A stretch of 64,000 bases of DNA, taken from assembly GCA_030537135.1 (NCBI GenBank), contig JAUNOP010000003.1:1-64000 (forward strand), written 5' to 3'. Origin of the DNA: Eubacteriales bacterium (GTDB lineage Bacteria; Bacillota; Clostridia; Lachnospirales; Lachnospiraceae). The notes below the pieces were generated by a model, which was given only the letters and a program-made list of their open reading frames with translations, searched no databases and was not told the DNA's origin. The position numbers were made by a program, and so were the translations under genes. Of this stretch, positions 35,224-43,760 are shown in pieces. Numbering within the stretch: the first letter of the stretch is position 1; every line of letters starts with the position of its first letter.

Positions 35224-37218
35224 ATGATTCAAAAACACATTTTTGGCAGTCCATTTGAAACAGAGGCTGTTGTAAAGAAAGTACAGAAATCAAATGAAGC
35301 TCCCGCTTACGGAGCTGTCTCCCTTGACAATGGTTTCACCTTTTCCTATACCATGGATGAAGAGGATATTGTATATGGCCTTGGCGAGGCAAACCGTGGA
35401 TTAAACAAAAGAGGCTATTGCTATATCAGCAACTGTACGGACGACCCTAACCACACAGAGGACAAGCGCTCTCTGTACGGCGCTCATAATTTTATCCTCA
35501 TCTCAGGAAAGCAAACCTTTGGCTTGTTTTTTGACTATCCCTCCACAATTACCTTTGATATCGGCTACACCAGAAGCAATATCCTGAAGGTGTGCTGTGA
35601 GCGCGCAGATTTGGCGCTCTATGTTATAGAGGGAAGCTCTCCGTATGATATTGTAAAGCAGTTTCGGGGAATTATCGGGAGAAGCTATATTCCGCCCAAG
35701 TTTGCCTTTGGCTTTGGGCAGAGCCGCTGGGGCTATAAGACAAAAGAAGACTTTTACAGGGTGGCGCGAGGCTACCGGGAAAATCATATTCCACTGGATA
35801 TGATCTACATGGACATTGATTACATGCAGTCCTACAAGGACTTCACTGTGAATGAGGAAAATTTCCAGGATTTTGGGCAGTTTGTTCAGGAAATGAAAGA
35901 CCAGAATATTCGCCTCATCCCCATCATTGACGCGGGCGTAAAGGTAGAGGAAGGCTACCAGGTCTATGAAGAGGGTGTAAAGAACCGCTATTTCTGTCAG
36001 AGAGAGGATGGCAGTGATTTTGTGGCTGCTGTATGGCCGGGAGATACCCATTTTCCTGATGTACTGAACACAGAAGCAAGAGAGTGGTTTGGAGACCAGT
36101 ATCGCTTCCTCACAGACCAGGGAATCGAAGGCTTTTGGAATGATATGAATGAGCCGGCCATCTTTTACTCCAGGGAAGGAATGGAGGAGCTGAAGGATAT
36201 TCTAAAGAAATATGCAGAGTATGAGACAGAGCCAATCCCCGTGTGGGAACTCGAAGGGACGCTCAAGAAGCTTGCCAACAATCCAGAGGATTACAGGCGT
36301 TTCTACCACAATGTAAATGGGCAGCGTGTGCGCCACGACCTGGTTCATAACCTGTTCGGCTTTAATATGACAAGAGCAGCAGGAGAGGCGTTTGAGAGAA
36401 TTGCCCCTGACAAGCGTTTCCTTATGTTCTCCCGTTCCTCTTATATTGGAATGCACCGCTACGGCGGTATCTGGACAGGAGATAATAAATCCTGGTGGTC
36501 GCATATCCTTCTGAATCTGAAGATGATGCCCTCTCTGAATATGTGCGGCTTTTTGTACACAGGAGCAGACCTGGGCGGCTTTGGAGCAGACACTACCAGA
36601 GATTTGCTGCTTCGCTGGCTGGCCCTGGGCGTATTCACTCCTCTGATGAGAAATCATACAGCTCTTGGAACCAGAGAGCAGGAATGCTATCAGTTTGAAA
36701 ATGTAGAAGATTTCCGCAGTGTGATTGAGGCTCGCTATCGTCTGGTGCCGTATCTTTACAGCGAATATATGAAAGCGGCTCTGGAAAATGATATGTATAT
36801 GAAGCCGCTTGCTTTTGTATATCCAGAGGATGATTTTGCAGTGCGTGTGGAAGACCAGATGATGCTTGGCAATGAAATCATGATTGCTCCGATCTATGAA
36901 CAGAATGCAAAAGGCCGTTATGTATATCTGCCAGAGGAGATGCTGTTTGTAAAATTCGGAAGGGATGGAAGCATCACAGAGGAATTCCTTGACAAGGGTC
37001 ATCATTATGTGGAAGTTGCGCTTTATGAGGTGCCTCTGTTCATTCGCAGGGGAAAATGCATCCCGGTTGTAGAGGCTGCTTTAAGCGTGGAGGAGCTATG
37101 TACACAGAAGCCTCAGATGCTTGGATACAAGGGTGCAGAATATGTATTGTTTGAGGACGATGGAGTACATAAGGATTTTGAAAACAAGAACAATTATAGA
37201 GTATTGACAAAGAAATAA
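35224..37218 (+). CDS. GH31 alpha-glucosidase
   Basis: 664 residues, no signal peptide. Nucleophile Asp307 in GFWNDMNEPA, typical GH31 WxDMNE. A short N-terminal beta domain (~1-140) precedes the barrel (FGFGQSRWGYKTKEDFYRVA; DMIYMDIDYM). MHRYGGIWTGDNKSWW is the acid/base region. Shorter than many secreted GH31, so probably intracellular, releasing glucose from maltose/isomaltose-type oligosaccharides. Start ATG follows GCAGGAGG. Operon with the next gene. A CTCCT/AGGAG hairpin lies in the leader. Confidence 0.93.
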   Translation: MIQKHIFGSPFETEAVVKKVQKSNEAPAYGAVSLDNGFTFSYTMDEEDIVYGLGEANRGLNKRGYCYISNCTDDPNHTEDKRSLYGAHNFILISGKQTFGLFFDYPSTITFDIGYTRSNILKVCCERADLALYVIEGSSPYDIVKQFRGIIGRSYIPPKFAFGFGQSRWGYKTKEDFYRVARGYRENHIPLDMIYMDIDYMQSYKDFTVNEENFQDFGQFVQEMKDQNIRLIPIIDAGVKVEEGYQVYEEGVKNRYFCQREDGSDFVAAVWPGDTHFPDVLNTEAREWFGDQYRFLTDQGIEGFWNDMNEPAIFYSREGMEELKDILKKYAEYETEPIPVWELEGTLKKLANNPEDYRRFYHNVNGQRVRHDLVHNLFGFNMTRAAGEAFERIAPDKRFLMFSRSSYIGMHRYGGIWTGDNKSWWSHILLNLKMMPSLNMCGFLYTGADLGGFGADTTRDLLLRWLALGVFTPLMRNHTALGTREQECYQFENVEDFRSVIEARYRLVPYLYSEYMKAALENDMYMKPLAFVYPEDDFAVRVEDQMMLGNEIMIAPIYEQNAKGRYVYLPEEMLFVKFGRDGSITEEFLDKGHHYVEVALYEVPLFIRRGKCIPVVEAALSVEELCTQKPQMLGYKGAEYVLFEDDGVHKDFENKNNYRVLTKK

Positions 37219-37306
37219 AAGGCTCCCTTTTAAGGAAGTCTCTGTAAAATGGCAATGGATGAGAGATTCACAAAACCATGACGCCAAAAAAAATAAGGAG
37301 GATATT

Positions 37307-38977
37307 ATGAGCAGAACATGGTGGAAGGAAAGCGTTGTTTATCAGATTTATCCGACCAGCTTTATGGACAGCAATGGAGATGGAATCGGTGATATTAATG
37401 GTATCAGACAAAAGCTGGATTATTTGAAGAGCCTGGGAATAGATGTTATCTGGATTTCTCCGATGCTTGAGTCTCCCTGGGATGATAATGGGTACGATAT
37501 CTCTGACTACCGCAGAATTCAGAAGATGTTCGGAACCATGGAGGAATATGAGCTTCTTTTAAAGGAGGCTCATGAAAGAGGACTCAAAATACTGATGGAT
37601 CTGGTGGTAAACCATACCTCAGACGAGCATGCCTGGTTTGTTGAGAGCCGCAGCTCCAAGGATAATCCGTATCGCGATTATTATATCTGGAAGCCGGCCA
37701 GAGATGGAAAAGAGCCAAACAACTGGGGTGCCTGCTTTGGAGGCTCGTCATGGGAATATGATGAGAAGACAGACATGTATTATCTGCACTGCTTTTCCAA
37801 GAAGCAGCCGGATTTGAACTGGGAAAACCCGACTGTCAGAGCAGAGGTCTTTGACATGATGGACTGGTGGTGTCAGAAGGGAATCGACGGCTTCCGCATG
37901 GATGTTATCAGCATGATTTCCAAGGATCCGCAGTTCCCTGATGGAGAGGTGACAAACGGTCTCTATGGAAACGCTTCTCCCTATTGCTGCAATGGCCCTC
38001 ATGTGCATGAATATCTGAAGGAAATGAATGAAAAGGTTCTCTCCAAATATGATATTATGACAGTCGGAGAGACAGCAGGAGTGACAATTCAGGAGGCAAA
38101 GAAGTATGCTGGCTATGACTCTTCAGAGCTGAACATGGTATTTCAGTTTGAACACGTGGAAATCGGAGACGGAAGACTGGGAAAATGGACCACAAGCCGC
38201 TATGATTTCATGGAATTGAAGAAGATCCTCTCCAAGTGGCAGAGGGAGCTTCATGGAAGTGCATGGAACAGCATTTTCTGGGGAAATCATGATCAGCCAA
38301 GAGCTGTATCAAGATTTGGAAACGATGCTCCAGAGTATCGGGAGATATCTGCGAAAATGCTTGCTACCTGTCTTCTGAGTCTTCAGGGAACGCCCTATAT
38401 TTACCAGGGAGACGAGCTTGGCATGAGCAATCCGCGTTTTGAGAACATCACAGATTACCGTGATATCGAAAGTCTCCATGCTTTCCAGGAATACACAGAG
38501 GCAAAGCTGATTTCCGAGGAGGAAATGCTGGAGTGCCTCAAGCTTCGCAGCAGAGATAATGCCAGAACTCCCATGCAGTGGGATGACAGTGCAAATGCCG
38601 GCTTCACATCTGGTACTCCCTGGATTGGGGTGAATAAGAATTATCCAGAGGTCAATGTGAAGGCAGAGCTTGCGGATGAGAATTCTGTATGGCACTATTA
38701 TCAGAAAATGATTGCAGTCAGAAAAGCGCATCTTGGATTGATTTATGGCGCTTTTACACTTCTTGAGGATGAGCATCCGCAGATTTTCGCATATAAGAGA
38801 AAATATGAGAAGGAGACATACTTTGTTGCCTGCAATTTCTCAGATGCAGAGGCAGTTCTTTCTCTGCCAGAGGAATTTGCAGCTGGCTGTGAGTGCCTGA
38901 TTTCCAATTATGGACGCGAGACCTATGAAGATACTGTGAAGATGAAACCTTATGAGGCGTTTGTGCTGAAAATATGA
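37307..38977 (+). CDS. GH13 oligo-1,6-glucosidase/alpha-glucosidase
   Basis: 556 residues. Starts with the GH13_31 pattern WWKESVVYQIYPTSFMDSNG and GDGIGDI. Nucleophile Asp199 in DGFRMDVI, acid/base Glu255 in VGETAG, stabiliser Asp329 in GNHDQPR. Acts on short alpha-glucans such as isomaltose or trehalose-like sugars in the cytoplasm. Start follows AAGGAGGATATT at 37307; an earlier in-frame start lacks a site. Complements the preceding GH31. Confidence 0.94.
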   Translation: MSRTWWKESVVYQIYPTSFMDSNGDGIGDINGIRQKLDYLKSLGIDVIWISPMLESPWDDNGYDISDYRRIQKMFGTMEEYELLLKEAHERGLKILMDLVVNHTSDEHAWFVESRSSKDNPYRDYYIWKPARDGKEPNNWGACFGGSSWEYDEKTDMYYLHCFSKKQPDLNWENPTVRAEVFDMMDWWCQKGIDGFRMDVISMISKDPQFPDGEVTNGLYGNASPYCCNGPHVHEYLKEMNEKVLSKYDIMTVGETAGVTIQEAKKYAGYDSSELNMVFQFEHVEIGDGRLGKWTTSRYDFMELKKILSKWQRELHGSAWNSIFWGNHDQPRAVSRFGNDAPEYREISAKMLATCLLSLQGTPYIYQGDELGMSNPRFENITDYRDIESLHAFQEYTEAKLISEEEMLECLKLRSRDNARTPMQWDDSANAGFTSGTPWIGVNKNYPEVNVKAELADENSVWHYYQKMIAVRKAHLGLIYGAFTLLEDEHPQIFAYKRKYEKETYFVACNFSDAEAVLSLPEEFAAGCECLISNYGRETYEDTVKMKPYEAFVLKI

Positions 38978-38990
38978 TCTAATGACAGAG

Positions 38991-39025
38991 AGCAGGCTTC
39001 CTGTTAAGAGGAAGCCTGCTTTTTT
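38991..39025 (+). terminator. Intrinsic terminator of the GH31-GH13 operon
   Basis: AGCAGGCTTC / GAAGCCTGCT, 10-bp perfect stem, followed by TTTTTGCG. Confidence 0.92.
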
Positions 39026-39029
39026 GCGC

Positions 39030-39052
39030 GATAAGCCCGGAAAGTGGCTGCC
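39030..39052 (+). repeat. Short dispersed repeat, ATAAG-CGGAAAGTGGCTG type
   Basis: ATAAGCCCGGAAAGTGGCTG matches 4813-4832 at 18 of 20 positions, again right after a terminator. Confidence 0.55.
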
Positions 39053-39083
39053 GGACAAATCGAGAGTAAATCCGCAGGCTCGA

Positions 39084-39112
39084 TTGACGGCGGCAGTATG
39101 AAACTATATAAT
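39084..39112 (+). promoter_or_regulatory. Promoter of the HAD phosphatase gene
   Basis: TTGACG (39084-39089), 17-base spacer, TATAAT (39107-39112); 43 bases before the start. Confidence 0.75.
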
Positions 39113-39155
39113 AACCATAAGACACATGTAAGAAAATCTGTTTTGAGGTGAGACT

Positions 39156-39944
39156 ATGCAGAAGAGAAAAGCGATTTTTTTTGATATTGACGGTACCTTG
39201 TGGGATTATAAGAACGAAATTCCTGAAAGCGCGAAGGCAGCCATCCGGGCGCTTAAGAAAAATGGGCATCTGACCTTTCTGTGCAGCGGCAGAGGAAGGG
39301 CCTATATCCAGAATCCAGAGCTTCTGGAGCTTGGCTTTGACGGAATAATCTCTGGATGCGGAACCATGATTGAATATCATGGGGAGACAATCTTTTACAA
39401 AAGGCTGGACAATACTCTTGTTGAGACCACTCTTTCTGTTATGCGTGAACATGGCTTTCGCCCAATTATGGAGGGAAGACAATATATTTACATGGATGAG
39501 GCGGATTTTGGCCAGGATTATTATGGAAAAAAGCTGAAGGCAGAGCTGGGAGAGCGGCTGAGCAGCATTGAAGGAACCTGGGGAGACTGGGAGGTTTCCA
39601 AATTTTCCTGCGCCACAGACAATGCGGACAGGGAGGAGTGTTTTGCCGCGCTTAGTGAGTATTATGACTATAAGATACATAATCCTGCTGTGGCGGAGGT
39701 TGTGCCAAAGGGGCATCATAAGGGGACTGGCATTGCGAAGGTCTGTGAATTATTAAATATAGATATCGCAGATACAGTTGCCTTTGGCGACAGCGCAAAT
39801 GACCTGGAAATGCTCTGCGCGGCCGGGATTGGAGTGGCCATGGGAAACGGGTCTGATGAAGCAAAGACGGCCGCAGATTATGTGACAGATTCGCTGAAGG
39901 ATGATGGTATCTGGAAGGCATGCAGGAGGCTGGAGTTGATCTAA
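39156..39944 (+). CDS. HAD superfamily hydrolase, Cof type
   Basis: 262 residues. Motif I is FFDIDGTLWD (Asp10 and Asp12), motif II FLCSGRGR (Ser), motif III Lys in PKGHHKGTGI, motif IV FGDSANDLEML. A Cof-type cap lies between (~80-185). Likely a sugar or nucleotide-precursor phosphatase; the exact substrate is unknown. Next to carbohydrate genes but with its own promoter. Stop codon overlaps a mosaic repeat. Confidence 0.92.
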   Translation: MQKRKAIFFDIDGTLWDYKNEIPESAKAAIRALKKNGHLTFLCSGRGRAYIQNPELLELGFDGIISGCGTMIEYHGETIFYKRLDNTLVETTLSVMREHGFRPIMEGRQYIYMDEADFGQDYYGKKLKAELGERLSSIEGTWGDWEVSKFSCATDNADREECFAALSEYYDYKIHNPAVAEVVPKGHHKGTGIAKVCELLNIDIADTVAFGDSANDLEMLCAAGIGVAMGNGSDEAKTAADYVTDSLKDDGIWKACRRLELI

Positions 39945-40015
39945 CCAAATCGAGTAAGTCCCATGCTTTTCGCTGCGAAAAGCAATAAGCAGTGGGGGAA
40001 TCGCTTGATTTGGTT
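39941..40015 (+). repeat. Mosaic repeat, hairpin-1 module with covarying stem
   Basis: Starts TAACC over the HAD stop codon. Outer arms AACCAAATC / GATTTGGTT pair perfectly, as does the inner TGCTTTTCG-CTG-CGAAAAGCA. Bases differ from the 912 and 18332 copies, but the paired shape is kept. A GTGAGCAAGC module-2 start follows at ~40016, where similarity then stops. Confidence 0.75.
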
Positions 40016-40036
40016 GTGAGCAAGCTGTACAGTTGA

Positions 40037-40567
40037 ATGAGCAGCTTCATCGTGACATTAGCTACCATGCTGATCTTTCGGTCGCTGTCACAGTACATCT
40101 GCCAACACATTAACAAAGCGCTGATCGGCGGCGGAAGCTCTGTCTATCGCATGGCGTCTGATATTTCCAGCTATCAGAGCTTTTACCGGCTGGGAAACGG
40201 AAAGGCGGCAACGGTTCCGTATGTGGGAATTTTCCTTATATTGATTACCATTGTGTTTGTGTATCTTTCTACAGGACCAAAATTTGGGAAAAAGATTTAT
40301 GCGGTCGGAAGCAATCACAAGAGCGCACTGCTGTCCGGTATCAATGTGAGCCTGATGAAAATCAGCGTGTTTGTAGCTGCCGGAGTTTTGGTAGGCCTGG
40401 GAGCATTCTTATGGATTGCAATGAATGCTTCCTGTGACCCGGCAACAACAGGAAAGAGCTATGAAATGTATGTTATCGCGGCGGTTGTGCTGGGTGGAAT
40501 CAGCATGTCAGGAGGCAAAGGACAGTGCCTGGGGGATTTGCTTGATACGTTAAAAAATGCGGGTTAG
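40037..40567 (+). pseudogene. Sugar ABC transporter permease fragment (RbsC/MglC-like)
   Basis: 176 codons. Matches only the middle of BPD-type sugar permeases: FIVTLATMLIFRSLSQYI, the GxNxxAxxxSGINV-type loop (AVGSNHKSALLSGINVSLMK) and VLGGISMSGGKG. About 110 N-terminal and 40 C-terminal residues are lacking. Both ends run into mosaic repeat sequence, the right one inside GGGGATTTGCTTGATACG. No ATP-binding or solute-binding partner is nearby. A remnant, not a functional gene. Confidence 0.82.
40531..40553 (-). repeat. Mosaic repeat, lone hairpin-1 arm
   Basis: On the minus strand TTAACGTATCAAGCAAATCC, the same end as the 11921 copy. Reading plus it is the closing arm of hairpin 1. It ends the permease fragment. 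Confidence 0.7.
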
Positions 40568-40593
40568 TAGATGGCAGTGAAGAACTAACCCGC
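40550..40593 (-). terminator. Terminator of the ttd operon
   Basis: On the minus strand GCGGGTTAGT / ACTAACCCGC, 10-bp perfect stem, then ATTTTTT. The U-tract is made by the end of the mosaic repeat arm. Confidence 0.85.
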
Positions 40594-40623
40594 ACAAAGA
40601 GGAATTAACGATTATAACGATAA

Positions 40624-41256
40624 TTATTTAATGAATTTTACTTCTGGATAGATGGCCCGCTTGGCAGCTTCTTTCTTTTCGTTGAAGATGACTTTGTTTT
40701 CCTCAAAAAGATTTCTGCCCTGTGTGTCAATGGAAACGATCAGTGGACCAAATTCTTTCACTTTGCTGCACCACAATGTTTCCGGCATTCCCAGCTCGTC
40801 CCAGTGATGCTCTGCAATATATTCCACTTCAGTAGCCGCCACAACGGCGCAGCCTGCCGGGAATACGCAGTGGATTGCACCGAATTCTTTGCAGGCGCGT
40901 TCTGTGTTCGGCCCCATTCCGCCTTTGCCTACGATAACACGAACACCCGTAAGCTTTGTGAATTCATACTCAAATTTTTCCATACGCATGGAAGTTGTAG
41001 GTCCGATGGATACCATTTCATAATCATCCTCAGTACCCTCAATCTTGCGCACAATAGGACCTGCGTGAAAAATAGCTTTGTCTTTAATGTCGTACGGAAG
41101 CTCTCTTCCATATTCAACAAGACGGCGGTGTGCAACGTCACGACATGTCATCAGATCGCCATCTAACCAGACAATGTCGCCAATCTTAATATCTGCAAGA
41201 TCCTCAGCGCTTACAGGTGTAATGAGAACTTTTTTATCTCCTCTGATTTCGATCAT
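40624..41256 (-). CDS. ttdB: L(+)-tartrate dehydratase, beta subunit
   Basis: 210 residues, closer to TtdB (201) than to FumA-beta (~185). Closely follows E. coli TtdB in [23 protein letters not shown]-like [47 protein letters not shown] and the ending VKFIK. Forms the iron-sulfur enzyme with TtdA that dehydrates L-tartrate to oxaloacetate. Shares ~16 bases of spacing with ttdA. Fumarase/mesaconase-type substrate specificity cannot be excluded from sequence alone. Confidence 0.88.
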   Translation of the reverse strand: MIEIRGDKKVLITPVSAEDLADIKIGDIVWLDGDLMTCRDVAHRRLVEYGRELPYDIKDKAIFHAGPIVRKIEGTEDDYEMVSIGPTTSMRMEKFEYEFTKLTGVRVIVGKGGMGPNTERACKEFGAIHCVFPAGCAVVAATEVEYIAEHHWDELGMPETLWCSKVKEFGPLIVSIDTQGRNLFEENKVIFNEKKEAAKRAIYPEVKFIK

Positions 41257-41271
41257 TTTTTTTACCTCCGA

Positions 41272-42177
41272 TTATGCATTGAATTTCCAGGTGGAATGTG
41301 TGTCACAGGTTACTGTAAGGTCTGCGTTTACAATGATGTGTCCACGGCGGTGGGACCAGCATCCAACATTAACAGCTACGCCGATAGCGGAAGGATGACG
41401 AGCAGTATTTTCAATGTTAACGCCCATAACCGAGTATTTACCGCCCATACCCTGCGGTCCGAGGCCAATAGCATTGATTCCATCTTCCAGAAGCTTTTCC
41501 ATTTTTGCTGCATTTGCATTTTCATTGTGGGAACCAATTTGGCGCATCAGAGCCTTTTTGGAATTCAAGGCAGCGGTTTCCACAGATGTTCCCACGCCAA
41601 CGCCGACCAGAAGAGGAGGACATGCGTTCAGACCATAGCTTGTCATCTGATCAAGAACAAAGTCGGTGACTCCTTCATAACCAGCGCCTGGCATAAGCAC
41701 CATGGCTTTACCTGGAAGGGTACATCCGCCGCCGGCCATATAGGCATAGATTTCACACTGATCACTGTTGGGAACAATATCCCACCAAACGGTAGGGGTT
41801 CCTTTTCCTACATTTTTCTTGGTGTTATATTCATCAAAGGTCTCCACGGAGTTGTGACGGAGCGGGGCGGCAAAGGTTGCCTGTACGACTGCCTCTTTTA
41901 AAAGAGCTTCCAGTTCATTGATATAGGGGAAATTGGTTCCGCACTTTAACCAGAACTGAATCACGCCCGTATCCTGACAGCTTGGACGATTCAATTCTAC
42001 AGCGAGAGTCTGATTTTTTGTCATAGTCTCGTAGAGTGCCTTGGGAAGTGCCTCTGTTTCCTGTGAACCAAGGTCTTCCAGCTTTGCGATTACATCATCT
42101 GGTAATTTCTTACCAATATGGGCGACAAAATCAGCAACCATGTCTGTTAACAGCTTTACATTTTTTTCGTTTGTCAT
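41272..42177 (-). CDS. ttdA: L(+)-tartrate dehydratase, alpha subunit
   Basis: 301 residues; E. coli TtdA has 303. Conserved blocks: LNRPSCQDTG, PLRHNSVETFDEYNT, YMAGGGCTLPGKAMVLMP, NACPPLLVGVGVGTSVETAA and ARHPSAIGVAVNVGCWSHRR. Cysteines in these blocks bind the 4Fe-4S cluster. Start follows ACAGGAGGTTT. Second gene of the transporter-ttdA-ttdB operon. A LysR regulator lies divergent, as in E. coli ttd. Confidence 0.9.
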   Translation of the reverse strand: MTNEKNVKLLTDMVADFVAHIGKKLPDDVIAKLEDLGSQETEALPKALYETMTKNQTLAVELNRPSCQDTGVIQFWLKCGTNFPYINELEALLKEAVVQATFAAPLRHNSVETFDEYNTKKNVGKGTPTVWWDIVPNSDQCEIYAYMAGGGCTLPGKAMVLMPGAGYEGVTDFVLDQMTSYGLNACPPLLVGVGVGTSVETAALNSKKALMRQIGSHNENANAAKMEKLLEDGINAIGLGPQGMGGKYSVMGVNIENTARHPSAIGVAVNVGCWSHRRGHIIVNADLTVTCDTHSTWKFNA

Positions 42178-42210
42178 AATAAACCTCCTGTTTTATGTAA
42201 AATATTTTTT

Positions 42211-43476
42211 CTATGGATAGAAGGGGAACAAGATCGGGAGCATCACCATGCAGAATGCAAAGGATACCAGGATCAATGGTAAACCGGATTTTACATAATC
42301 CTTGAATTTGTATCCGCCGAGACTGACAACCATCGTGTTTGCGGGCATTCCAATGGGCGTTGCATAAGCGCATGAGCCTGCGATTACGGTGGCGATGACC
42401 ACTGCGCGCGGATCTGCGCCAAGACCATTTGCCAGGGATACGGCAATCGGTACCATCAGTGCGGTTGTTGCTGTATTTGACATAAAGTTTGTCAGCGCAC
42501 AGGTTACAATAAAGATCACAAGGAGAAGAATGAGCGGATTGGGGTCTGTTCCAAGAAGTCCGACAATCTTATTTGCGATCAGCGTACCTGCTCCTGTGGT
42601 ATCCAGTGCTTTTGCAAGGGAAAGAGATCCTCCGAAAAGCAATACAACCTTCAGGTCAATGGACTGCAAAGCCTGTTTTTCGGTAAGCACACCGGTCAGA
42701 ACCAGAAGCGCAGCGCCCACACAGGCAGATACCTGAATACTGATACCAATAGATTCCTCAAAAATCATGGCAAGGATCACACCGACTAATACAACTAATG
42801 AGATTACCTGCTTCCACTGTGGAACCTCACTGAAATCATTTTGACTTTCAACTGCTTCCACAGATGCGCCTGTTCCATCCGGGAGAAATCTGTAGCCTAT
42901 GAAAATAAAGTATAGAATTCCTAAGAGCAGCATGGGAACACCAATGGGCGCATACATAAAGAAGCTGGTAGAAATTCCAAGCTCCTGAAGTGCATTTACT
43001 CCCATCAGATTTCCCGGAGCGCCGATGATGGAAATATTTCCGCCAAGCGCTGCTGCGAATACCAATGGCATCAGAAGCCTGCTCCTTGAATACCCGGATT
43101 CATCTGCGATACCGCATACAACCGGAATCAGAACTGCAGCAGTACCCGTGTTGGAAAGAAATCCGGACATGACGCCAACAATAATCATGATGGCAATGAT
43201 CAGCATTTTTTCTGTTTTTGCAAATCTTGTTACAATACCGCCGATCTTGTTTGCCATTCCTGTCTCAAACAGTGCCTGACCAACAACAAACATTCCTACG
43301 CAGAGGATGACATTGCTGTTCACATATTGCGAAAATGTGGTGGACGGATCGAGAACTCCGGTTAATGTCAGACCGAGAGCGCAGATAGTCGCCGTCAGAC
43401 CAAGCGGTATTTTTTCAAGAATAAAGCTTACAATTGCAAACGCCAGAAACAGCAATGTAATTGTAGTAGGGGACAT
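42211..43476 (-). CDS. SLC13/DASS-type anion transporter, probable tartrate carrier
   Basis: 421 residues, about eleven membrane spans. Two SNT motifs of the DASS family, GFLSNTGTAAVLIPV and NFMSNTATTALMVPI, form the sodium and carboxylate site. Start 43476 follows GAAAGGAG; a frame to 43494 is not needed. First gene of the ttd operon, so it most likely imports tartrate or exchanges it for succinate. Distinct from E. coli TtdT at sequence level but analogous by position. Confidence 0.87.
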   Translation of the reverse strand: MSPTTITLLFLAFAIVSFILEKIPLGLTATICALGLTLTGVLDPSTTFSQYVNSNVILCVGMFVVGQALFETGMANKIGGIVTRFAKTEKMLIIAIMIIVGVMSGFLSNTGTAAVLIPVVCGIADESGYSRSRLLMPLVFAAALGGNISIIGAPGNLMGVNALQELGISTSFFMYAPIGVPMLLLGILYFIFIGYRFLPDGTGASVEAVESQNDFSEVPQWKQVISLVVLVGVILAMIFEESIGISIQVSACVGAALLVLTGVLTEKQALQSIDLKVVLLFGGSLSLAKALDTTGAGTLIANKIVGLLGTDPNPLILLLVIFIVTCALTNFMSNTATTALMVPIAVSLANGLGADPRAVVIATVIAGSCAYATPIGMPANTMVVSLGGYKFKDYVKSGLPLILVSFAFCMVMLPILFPFYP

Positions 43477-43760
43477 AATGTTATCTCCTTTCATTTTTTC
43501 TTAATGGTTAATGCTTACTGATGAAAGGTGTCGGCCGAATCCATTTCCTTTTGTTAACTTTATTGTAACTCTTTTTATTCATAAAAACAAATTGGTGCAG
43601 TCGATAAAGGTATAAAAATTTTTTATGATATCAAAAACGAAGCTTCAAAATTATACACTATTCACAATTATAGCAGGAAAAAATGATTTTTGTGATTGCT
43701 TTTTGGCAGAATGTATGGCACTATGGAGAAAATAGTTATTATTTTTGGGGGATATTTTCT
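43477..43760. promoter_or_regulatory. Divergent control region of ttd and the LysR gene
   Basis: 284 AT-rich bases. It holds dyads such as ATAAAAATTTTTTAT (43612-43626) and TTGTTAAC, and a GATATC palindrome. LysR regulators usually bind T-N11-A sites here. No single operator or -35/-10 pair can be assigned with confidence. Confidence 0.35.
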
